Positions 1 through 5,492 of a DNA stretch of 6,943 nt are shown here, piece after piece. The stretch spans positions 1 to 6,943 of the forward strand of contig JAIXXW010000287.1 in assembly GCA_027490555.1 (NCBI GenBank), in the 5' to 3' direction. The notes under the pieces were generated by a model. The model worked only from the letters and a program-made list of their open reading frames with translations, was not told where the DNA came from and searched no databases. The translations under genes and the position numbers were made by a program. The stretch is from Comamonadaceae bacterium. GTDB lineage: Bacteria; Pseudomonadota; Gammaproteobacteria; Burkholderiales; Burkholderiaceae_C. How positions within the stretch are numbered: the stretch's first letter is position 1; every line of letters starts with the position of its first letter.

Positions 1-155
1 GGACCGCCAGCCGCAAAGGGCACCACCAAACGCAGGGGTTTGCTGGGCCAGGTTTGCGCCTGCACAGATGGCAGCGACACCAGCCCACCGAGTGCGCCGA
101 GGGCTGCACACACCAAGGTACGGCGAAAAGCGGATGGTTTTTTCTGGGAATTCAT
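1..155 (-). CDS. Bug/TctC-family tripartite tricarboxylate transporter substrate-binding protein, N-terminal part
   Basis: This is the first 51 codons of a leftward gene whose 3' end lies beyond the left edge. The ATG is at 155-153, with the purine-rich AGAGGAGA just upstream as ribosome binding site. The protein opens with a signal peptide: a basic N-region (QKK, then FRR at residues 10-12), a hydrophobic Ala/Leu/Gly core at about 14-28, and a likely signal-peptidase cleavage after VQA (residue 33). The mature start is QTWPSKPLRLVVPFAAGG, the hallmark opening of Bug (TctC-like) periplasmic binding proteins, which capture carboxylates and other organic acids for TTT transporters and are greatly expanded in Burkholderiales. 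It is the last visible gene of the hydratase/CoA-transferase/GST operon, 44 bp after the GST stop, so it probably binds the acid that the operon metabolises. The ligand cannot be predicted from this fragment. Many Bug genes are orphans without membrane subunits nearby. Confidence 0.88.
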   Translation of the reverse strand, partial: MNSQKKPSAFRRTLVCAALGALGGLVSLPSVQAQTWPSKPLRLVVPFAAGG

Positions 156-199
156 GGGTCTCCTCTGATGGCGTGCGGGTGGAACAAATTAAGTAGGCA

Positions 200-805
200 T
201 CAACCATCCACCGGTGCGGTCGATCGGATGGACGGCCGTTGCCACATCGATGCATACCAGTCTGACAAGGCCGGTGCCTGGGTTCGCCATCCGAACGCGT
301 CAAATCGGTAGTCCAGGTAGCCGAGTGCGCAACACAGGCTGACATGGCCAATCGCAAAAGGACTGCGCGTCAATGCGGTCACTTCGGTGTCGAGCCTGGC
401 CAATGCGGTGCGCACCTTCAAATCAAAAGCATCCATCAACACCGGGTTCGGGGATTCACGTTCGCGCTCATTGCGCCAAAGAATCAGCGCATCGGTCATG
501 CCGTCACCCAGCGCCTGCCATCTCAAGGCCTGCCATTTGTTGTCCCCATCCGAAGGAAACAGGCTGCCCCGGCCAAACTCGTTGAGGTATTGGCAAATGA
601 CCGAAGAATCGAACAAGGCCGAACCATCATCGAGCACCAGCGTTGGAATTTTGCTCAGTGGGTTGTCCTTCATGATCTCTGGGTTGGGCTTGAGCATGGC
701 CGCCACCGAGCGCACCAGCTCAATTTGTCCGTCCAGCTGAAGCTCGTTCACGCAAACCATGACTTTGCGAACGTAGGGAGATTTGGGAGACCAGTGCAGC
801 TTCAT
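200..805 (-). CDS. Glutathione S-transferase family protein (YibF-like)
   Basis: A 201-residue soluble protein, close to the roughly 202 residues of E. coli YibF, which it resembles throughout. The N-terminal thioredoxin-fold domain (about 1-77) begins MKLHWSPKSPYVRKV, with Ser6/Ser9 near the usual glutathione-activating position. The cis-proline loop is SKIPTL (Pro54), and the acidic-Ser glutathione-binding pair is Asp66-Ser67 in FDSSVI. The helical C-terminal domain ends with the ALGYLDYRF and FGWRTQAPALSDW signatures. I chose the ATG at 805 rather than the in-frame ATG at 820 for two reasons: it matches the family N-terminus, and its A is the last base of the CoA-transferase stop (TGATG), implying translational coupling. 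Family members conjugate or reduce electrophiles with glutathione. Next to a CoA-transferase and hydratase it may detoxify a reactive intermediate or act in the pathway itself, but this is inference. The substrate is unknown. Confidence 0.9.
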   Translation of the reverse strand: MKLHWSPKSPYVRKVMVCVNELQLDGQIELVRSVAAMLKPNPEIMKDNPLSKIPTLVLDDGSALFDSSVICQYLNEFGRGSLFPSDGDNKWQALRWQALGDGMTDALILWRNERERESPNPVLMDAFDLKVRTALARLDTEVTALTRSPFAIGHVSLCCALGYLDYRFDAFGWRTQAPALSDWYASMWQRPSIRSTAPVDG

Positions 806-2034
806 CAAACAGCTCCACATTCGCGCAAGGCAAGGATCTTGGCTTCGTTGTAACCCAACTCCCTCAAAATGTCATCGCTGTGCTGCCCCAGCAAAGGGGC
901 TGCGGCCGACGTGACCAATTTCGCATCCGCAAACCGCATCGGGGTGCTGATCTGCGGCGCCAGCACGCCACTCGGGTGGGGAACGTATTTCAACATCTCA
1001 CGGAACTTCACCTGCGGATCCTCAAAGACCTCCGGCACGCTGTTGATGGCCCCGGCTGGCACGCCCGCTGCATCCAGCGCTGCAATCAGGTCCGAGCGCT
1101 TCCACTGCGAGAAACGCTCGGCCAGCATGGCATTGAGTTCGGCAATGTGGCGAACCCGCTGGGCGTTGGTGGAAAACCGCTCGTCCTGGGCCCAATGCGG
1201 CACATTCAGGGTCAAGCACAGTTTGGCAAATTGAGTGTCATTGCCCACCACCAAGATGAAATGGCCGTCGGCACAGTCATAGACATCCTGAGGCTGGATG
1301 TTGGGATGCGCGTTGCCGCTACGGCGCGGCACTTTGCCCGACACCAGATGGTTCATGGCTTGGTTGGCCAAGGTCGCCACTTGTACGTCCAGCATCGCAA
1401 TGTCAATGCTGTCGCCACAACCGGTTTGGTCGCGCTTGGCCAATGCAGCGAGCACGGACACCGCCGTGTACATGCCGGTCATCAGGTCGACAATCGGGAC
1501 GCCCACTTTTTGAGGGCCTCCACCAGGCTTGTCATCGCGCTCGCCCGTCACACTCATCAAGCCTCCCATGGCCTGGATCAGGAAGTCATAGGCAGGCTGG
1601 TCTTTGCGTGGTCCGGTTTGACCGAACCCGGTGACGGAGCAGTAAATGAGTTTGGGGTTCAGTTGGCGCAGCGATGCTTCATCCAGGCCATATTTTTTCA
1701 GTGTTCCGGCTTTGTAGTTTTCAAGAACAATGTCCGATCTCATGGCCAGTTCACGCACAATGCGTTGGCCCTCGGGCTTGTCCAGACTGACCGTGATCGA
1801 GCGCTTGCCCCGGTTGACCGCCAAATAGTAGCCCGCCTCGCTGGTGTCCTTGCCTTGAGCATCCTGAAGGAAAGGCGGTCCCCAGGCGCGGGTGTCATCC
1901 CCCACGACGGGTCTCTCCACTTTGACAACATCCGCGCCCAAGTCGGCCAGAATTTGGCCTGCCCATGGCGCAGCCAATATCCTGCTCAGGTCCAGGACGC
2001 GGACGTGTGAAAGAGGACCTTGTCTCTCGGTCAT
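805..2034 (-). CDS. CaiB/BaiF (class III) CoA-transferase family protein
   Basis: A 409-residue cytoplasmic enzyme of normal length for class III CoA-transferases, which move CoA from an acyl-CoA donor to a carboxylic acid through an aspartyl-CoA anhydride. Visible signatures are the N-terminal VRVLDLSRILAAPWAGQILADLGA (shown here in two parts: VRVLDLSRILAAP and WAGQILADLGA) with VVKVERP after it. They are followed by NRGKRSI (about 74-80), SDIVLENYKAG (100-110), CSVTGFGQTGP (132-142), and VPIVDLMTGMY, where Asp183 is the expected catalytic aspartate (Asp169 in oxalate Frc). The interlocked-dimer C-terminal part carries GVPAGAIN and the PQISTPMRF segment. I prefer the ATG at 2034 (MTERQGPLS). 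The upstream in-frame ATG at 2106 would add 24 residues that merely read through the hydratase 3' end and match no family feature. The gene starts 7 bp after the hydratase stop and overlaps the GST start by one base. Acyl donor and acceptor are unknown. It could be a dicarboxylate-type transferase, but family sequence alone does not decide this. Confidence 0.93.
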   Translation of the reverse strand: MTERQGPLSHVRVLDLSRILAAPWAGQILADLGADVVKVERPVVGDDTRAWGPPFLQDAQGKDTSEAGYYLAVNRGKRSITVSLDKPEGQRIVRELAMRSDIVLENYKAGTLKKYGLDEASLRQLNPKLIYCSVTGFGQTGPRKDQPAYDFLIQAMGGLMSVTGERDDKPGGGPQKVGVPIVDLMTGMYTAVSVLAALAKRDQTGCGDSIDIAMLDVQVATLANQAMNHLVSGKVPRRSGNAHPNIQPQDVYDCADGHFILVVGNDTQFAKLCLTLNVPHWAQDERFSTNAQRVRHIAELNAMLAERFSQWKRSDLIAALDAAGVPAGAINSVPEVFEDPQVKFREMLKYVPHPSGVLAPQISTPMRFADAKLVTSAAAPLLGQHSDDILRELGYNEAKILALRECGAV

Positions 2035-2041
2035 GGTGACT

Positions 2042-2833
2042 TCATCGCCCCGTGAAGACGGGGGGCCGCTTTTCGGCGAAGGCCCTTTGCGCCTCCTTGG
2101 CATCATCGGTCTTGGCGATTTGAGCGGTCATGTCCTGCTCATAACGGTAGCCATCGCGCAGGCTCATGTCCTCGATCACATTGAGCGTGTGTTTCCCCAT
2201 GCGGGTGGAAATCGGGCTTTTGGAGGCGATCGTCTGGGCAATGTCCATGGCCACGGTCAGCAAATCCTCTGGCTTGGTACAGGCTTCGACAATGCCCAAA
2301 CGGTAGAGTTCTTCGCCCGGCACGCGCATGCCCGTCAGCAGCATGCGCCGCAGGCGGGAGTGGCTGAACAAGCGCATCGCATGGCGTCCGCCGCCGAGCA
2401 GACCCACATCCACCTCCGGCAAACCCAGCGAAGACTTTTCGGACGCCACCAGGATGTCGCTCGATGCCGCCATGGCCAGACCCGATCCCAAAGCCGCGCC
2501 ATTGAGGGCGCACACCACCGGTTTGGCACATTCTCGGATCGCATGGAAACACTCGCGTGTGCGGCGCGAATGTGCGGGCAAATCACCGGGCCCCTTGATC
2601 ACTTCGGCGCGCCCCTTGAGATCGGCACCGGCACAAAACACCTTGCCCGCACCCGTCAACACGACGGCACGCACCTCGTCCATCTCAGAAATCCTGTCCA
2701 GGGCCAAGACCAGCTCGTCGTTGAGGGTCCTGGTCAGCGCATTCACCGGTGGCGCATTCAGCGTGAGCAAAGCCACGTGGCCGTGGAGTTCATAGCCCAA
2801 TTGGGTCAAATCGTTCATGGCAGACACTTTCAT
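2042..2833 (-). CDS. Enoyl-CoA hydratase/isomerase family protein (crotonase fold, one active-site Glu)
   Basis: A 263-residue crotonase-superfamily protein of usual length. It has the N-terminal beta strand HVALLTLNAPPVNAL (19-33), the first oxyanion-hole loop VFCAGADLKG (65-74), the second loop with ALNGAALGSGLAMAASSD (109-126), and LGLPEVDVGLLGGG (136-149). Aligned with rat mitochondrial hydratase, Glu164 is kept (Glu140), but the Glu144 position is Ala120. The spacing of 20 residues between the two positions is the same as in the rat enzyme. This one-glutamate pattern is seen in isomerases and other non-hydratase crotonases, so simple hydratase activity is not assured. The start at 2833 is the first codon after an in-frame stop. 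An ATG at 2818 (MNDLTQLGYELHG) fits the family N-terminus equally well and neither site has a strong Shine-Dalgarno. It is the first gene of the leftward operon and probably acts on the CoA ester made by the neighbouring CoA-transferase. Confidence 0.92.
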   Translation of the reverse strand: MKVSAMNDLTQLGYELHGHVALLTLNAPPVNALTRTLNDELVLALDRISEMDEVRAVVLTGAGKVFCAGADLKGRAEVIKGPGDLPAHSRRTRECFHAIRECAKPVVCALNGAALGSGLAMAASSDILVASEKSSLGLPEVDVGLLGGGRHAMRLFSHSRLRRMLLTGMRVPGEELYRLGIVEACTKPEDLLTVAMDIAQTIASKSPISTRMGKHTLNVIEDMSLRDGYRYEQDMTAQIAKTDDAKEAQRAFAEKRPPVFTGR

Positions 2834-3171
2834 TCATCCGTTCAATCCGGTCCGAATGTTCACAGATATCGGCTTGCAAACATAGGCAACAATCCGCATG
2901 ACAGCTTTGCCAATCCAGGCATAAGAAAAACAGTCACCACCCACGCCTGTCAAGCTTGCGACCGGGTGTCGCCAAGGTGCGTGGCCCGCCAGCCAGCTTG
3001 CAGTGAGCTGACACACGCCATCCAGACCACACCCAACGCGAATACTTATGGACGCGCTTCAGTTTCTGAGACGGGCCGATGCCGGCGCAAAGGCTATCAT
3101 GGCGTCACGCATGGTGAAGTTTTTTCATCACCCTTTGCCCTGAAAACCAGAACCTTGGGTCGATCATTCAA
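2834..3171. promoter_or_regulatory. Divergent intergenic region between the acyl-CoA operon and the Tgl-like gene
   Basis: This non-coding stretch of about 340 bp must hold the promoters for the leftward hydratase operon and the rightward transglutaminase-like gene. I see no clear consensus promoter pair. A TATCAT (3095-3100, within GGCTATCATGGCG) is a reasonable -10 for the rightward gene but has no convincing -35 at 16-18 bp. A small inverted repeat, GGTGA (3113-3117) with TCACC (3128-3132) around a T-rich loop, lies in the presumed rightward leader. A perfect 8-bp palindrome CAAGCTTG sits near 2951. No RNA gene or credible coding region is visible here. A 60-codon minus-strand reading frame ending at 2834 is simply the open stretch before the hydratase in the same frame. 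Confidence 0.4.
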
Positions 3172-4293
3172 ATGGGAAAAGACATGTCGCAACCGGTCAA
3201 TGCGTCGGTACCCGTTGGCATTCGAATTGAGGGCAGCAGGGACCCATCCCCTGCGCCATCGCTGGCCGAATTCCATCGGCTGATCAGTCGATTGGGCCTC
3301 CAGGATGTCACCGAGATCACGCCTGCAGCACACCAGACCCGCAACAGTTTGGAGGCGCGTCTTGCGCAGCGGTATTTCGACATGTGGTGCCCTGGCTTTG
3401 ACACACTCCAGCTGAACACCCTTGCCCATGCGCCAGAACTCTCGGGAGATTTGGCTCTGTCGCGTGAAGCACTGCTGGCCATGCTGGCTGCGCCTCAGGT
3501 CATGATTTTTGAGAGTGTGGCGCAACTCGAATCGCACATCCGAGTGCGCGTCCACATCGCAAAAGCTGCTGCCAAAACCTCTTTGGCATTCAACACCGAA
3601 GCTGCGCAACGGCCCACAGAATTTTGGCAAGGCGACTCCGAAAACGGGTTTGTCATCCGCCAGGGCGTCAGTCTCGAAGAGGCCATCATCGCGGCGACTC
3701 AGCCCGAGATCACAGGTCGCCAGTACGAGTTCTCTTGTTATCGAGCGGCTGAATATTTGGTCCTGCTCGGTCTGGCACAGGAAGCCAAGTTGGTGAATTC
3801 GACTTATTTGAACGCGCTGGAGGCACAGTGTCGGCAGCAAGTTCCCAGGTCTGATCCTTTCCATACCACCTATGTCTATGAATACGGGACGCCTGACAAC
3901 CCCATCCCCATGCACTATTACGTTCCAGGCGACCGTGTGTGGTTCAAGAACCCGGACGACCGGTCCTCGGATGTCAAAGGCTTTGAGGGATCCTGGGTCT
4001 TTTATCTGGGCGGCGGTTTATTCAGCAATTTTTGGCAACGTGACAAACCCTTTGACCTGACCTCCAAATGCCTGGAGATTTACCACTGGCGTGATGGTGT
4101 GTATGTGAATGCCAACGGCATCTTGTCCATGGATGAAAGCGTGGTTGAACACCAGGTCGCGCAAACAAGGCGGTCTCCTGAAAAGTTCAAACACGTCATG
4201 TCGAAAATGATGGTGTACCGCGATCCATCGGGGGTTTACGCCCACGGAGGATGCATAGACTCGACGCGTGAGATTCCGCGCGCGCTGTTTTGA
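3172..4293 (+). CDS. Tgl-like protein-glutamine gamma-glutamyltransferase (bacterial transglutaminase) homologue
   Basis: A 373-residue protein with no signal peptide or membrane segment. Its core (about 120-300) follows Bacillus subtilis Tgl, the spore-coat transglutaminase, as I recall that sequence. AKAAAKTSLAFNTEA matches the Tgl AAAKT...AKFATF helix. FW (151-152) matches Tgl YW. YEFSCYRAAEYLVLLGLA (185-202) matches Tgl YAFECATA...YYLALI and places Cys189 on catalytic Cys116. PGDRVWFKNPDD (252-263) matches GDCLYFKNPEFD, and FEGSWVFYLGGGLFSNF (271-287) matches the segment with Glu187. The Glu115 and Glu187 positions appear to be Ser188 and Ser274, with Glu272 nearby. It is longer than Tgl (about 245 residues) by roughly 100 residues at the N-terminus and 60 at the C-terminus. 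Such enzymes join Gln side chains to Lys amines; the substrate here is unknown. The start at 3172 has no clear ribosome site. ATG 3184, preceded by GGGAAAAGAC, is a good alternative. Its stop lies 69 bp from the convergent paiB stop. Confidence 0.75.
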   Translation: MGKDMSQPVNASVPVGIRIEGSRDPSPAPSLAEFHRLISRLGLQDVTEITPAAHQTRNSLEARLAQRYFDMWCPGFDTLQLNTLAHAPELSGDLALSREALLAMLAAPQVMIFESVAQLESHIRVRVHIAKAAAKTSLAFNTEAAQRPTEFWQGDSENGFVIRQGVSLEEAIIAATQPEITGRQYEFSCYRAAEYLVLLGLAQEAKLVNSTYLNALEAQCRQQVPRSDPFHTTYVYEYGTPDNPIPMHYYVPGDRVWFKNPDDRSSDVKGFEGSWVFYLGGGLFSNFWQRDKPFDLTSKCLEIYHWRDGVYVNANGILSMDESVVEHQVAQTRRSPEKFKHVMSKMMVYRDPSGVYAHGGCIDSTREIPRALF

Positions 4294-4362
4294 TTTCCTG
4301 GCTGTGGATTGGGGCTTGTGGTGTGCCTCTGGATGGCTCCAAAGGCTCCAGGCCCGTCCAAG

Positions 4363-4986
4363 CTATTTCGCTGCCTGCATGGCTCGGCCCAGACCCTCGA
4401 CGCCCTTGGCCAGCAAGGTGTCGGCGGCGTTCAGGCGGTCCCGTGCTTCACGGTTCTGGCTCAGCTTGGCCTTGCCTTCGATGCGCTGGATCTCGATCTC
4501 GATGCCCACGATCGCGCGCAGCATGCCGTCGATGTAGTCGGGGGGTGAGTCGCCCATCTTCCAGGGGCGCGGTTCGTTCACCTCGTGTTCCCGGGTGAGC
4601 CTGGCCACCACGCCACGGACAAACTTTGCCTCGTCCATCACGGTCAAACGGCCATGCACATGCACCACCTCGTAGTTCCAGGTGGGCACCTGCCGGTGGG
4701 TTTCGTGCTTGCTCGGGTACCAGTTGGGCGAGATGTAGCTCTCGTTGCCGCGAAAGATCACCAGCACATCCGCGCCGTCTTGGCACTGCTGCCACACCGG
4801 ATTGGCCCGGGCCACGTGCGCGCTGAGCTGACCCAGCTTGCCGTGACCCGCATCGAACTCGAACGGGATGTGGTTGGCGTCGAGCCCATCGGGGCCCAAC
4901 GTGACCAGCGCGCCCAGCGGATGCTGGCGAATGATGGTGTGCAGGTCTTGCGGATTCTGGATCGCGAAATGTGCAGGGATGTACAT
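4363..4986 (-). CDS. paiB: PaiB-like FMN-binding negative transcriptional regulator
   Basis: A 207-residue protein of normal PaiB length. Family signatures appear in order: MYIPAHFAIQNP at the N-terminus, HPLGALVTLGPDG (beta strands of the split barrel), NHIPFEFD, GQLSAHVARANPVW, and the highly conserved VLVIFRGNESYISPNWYPSK followed by VPTWNYEVVHVHG. After these come PWKMGDSPPDYIDGML and IVGIEIEIQRIEGKAKLSQNR. The fold is the flavin-reductase-like FMN split barrel. In B. subtilis PaiB affects sporulation and protease gene expression together with the acetyltransferase PaiA. Most proteobacterial members lack a tested role, and no paiA is visible here. I chose the ATG at 4986 because the family begins at this MYIP. 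A TTG at 5031 would add 15 unconserved residues. The ATG directly follows a run of seven C on the coding strand and has no Shine-Dalgarno, so initiation is unusual. It is convergent with the transglutaminase-like gene. Confidence 0.92.
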   Translation of the reverse strand: MYIPAHFAIQNPQDLHTIIRQHPLGALVTLGPDGLDANHIPFEFDAGHGKLGQLSAHVARANPVWQQCQDGADVLVIFRGNESYISPNWYPSKHETHRQVPTWNYEVVHVHGRLTVMDEAKFVRGVVARLTREHEVNEPRPWKMGDSPPDYIDGMLRAIVGIEIEIQRIEGKAKLSQNREARDRLNAADTLLAKGVEGLGRAMQAAK

Positions 4987-5327
4987 GGGGGGGTGACAGA
5001 CCGTTGGGATGGCGATGCCGACATTTTGCAATTGAACTGCACGCCCTTGTAAATCCGCCGAAAGGGTGAATCGCCCTCGCCTTTTGGGCTTCGGTCAGCT
5101 GGTTGCTGCTGAGGCGCAGGCAACAGCACCTGTGCTGAACACCCGGCAAGTGCGAAATCCCACCGAAATGGCCTTTGCAAAGCCACCTGATCAGCGAGCT
5201 TGGGCCAGTTCACGATCTCGCTGTCGGACAGGATGAATTTCTTCATATGGAAATTCTCGACAAGAAATTTTTTCTCACTTCCGAGGTTGGGGTGGAGTTT
5301 TCCCTGCGTGTCCTGGTGAATCTAAAT
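4987..5327. other. Intergenic region upstream of paiB, no firm gene
   Basis: I cannot assign a gene here. On the minus strand an ATG at 5246 opens a frame (MKKFILSDSEIVNWPKLAD...) that stays open for 162 codons and runs into paiB out of frame. Its first 85 or so codons lie in this spacer and match nothing I recognise. On the plus strand an ATG at 5247, which shares a CATATG with the previous one, opens a short frame that reads through the terminator at 5328-5364. Small dyads are present: CAGCAC/GTGCTG with a 2-nt centre at 5124-5137, and CTGTC-G-GACAG at 5221-5231. An AT-rich imperfect hairpin followed by T's lies around 5250-5270. The paiB promoter should lie here, but no consensus pair stands out. 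Confidence 0.35.
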
Positions 5328-5364
5328 AAAAACCAGACAGTTCATTTTCTGTCTGGTTTTTTTT
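5328..5364 (+). terminator. Strong Rho-independent terminator
   Basis: A perfect 13-bp inverted repeat pairs AAAAACCAGACAG (5328-5340) with CTGTCTGGTTTTT (5349-5361) around an 8-nt loop TTCATTTT. It runs into eight consecutive T (5357-5364) on the plus strand. Read rightward this is a textbook intrinsic terminator. On the minus strand only five T follow the stem, so it may work more weakly leftward. There is no plus-strand gene directly before it: the nearest one ends at 4293, beyond paiB. It lies 129 bp upstream of the RTX gene start, so it either ends an unannotated rightward transcript, insulates the RTX gene, or acts as a leader attenuator. Confidence 0.9.
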
Positions 5365-5386
5365 CATTTTCTCAAGGATGAATAAC

Positions 5387-5418
5387 TTGTCATTAATGAA
5401 AAACTTGCTAAATATGAT
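5387..5418 (+). promoter_or_regulatory. Candidate promoter/operator of the RTX gene
   Basis: The stretch 5380-5450 is strikingly AT-rich compared with its surroundings and lies just upstream of the RTX gene. TTGTCA (5387-5392) could be a -35. Possible -10 elements are TAAATA (5409-5414, 16-bp spacer) or the better TATGAT (5413-5418, but a 20-bp spacer). A perfect 10-bp palindrome TCATTAATGA (5390-5399) overlaps the -35 side and could be a regulator site. The promoter position falls after the terminator at 5328-5364, giving a leader of about 70 nt. No experimental start is known. Confidence 0.35.
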
Positions 5419-5492
5419 AACAATGAGAAAATGTAGATGTTTTACAAGGCACCCAACAAGCGTGTGCCCATCACCGCTTTCTAGGACACACC

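Noticed and set aside
880..2010. Long plus-strand open frame of 376 codons
   Set aside because: It is antisense to the well-supported CoA-transferase gene, has a composition typical of shadow frames (rich in His, Arg, Gln) and matches no family.
2035..2106. 24-residue N-terminal extension of the CoA-transferase from ATG 2106
   Set aside because: It lies inside the 3' end of the hydratase gene, reads as low-complexity basic residues, and the family N-terminus fits ATG 2034.
2834..3016. 60-codon minus-strand ORF as a leader peptide of the hydratase operon
   Set aside because: Its stop is simply the in-frame stop immediately before the hydratase ATG. There is no ribosome site or attenuator-like sequence.
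1892..3283. Plus-strand open frame of 463 codons
   Set aside because: It spans the hydratase gene antisense, the divergent spacer and the start of the Tgl-like gene in another frame. No domain is recognisable; it is an artefact of high GC.
4294..4362. Bidirectional terminator between the convergent Tgl-like and paiB genes
   Set aside because: I looked for a hairpin. Only a 5-bp CTGGA/TCCAG pairing with a long loop and no T-tract is visible, so no terminator is called.
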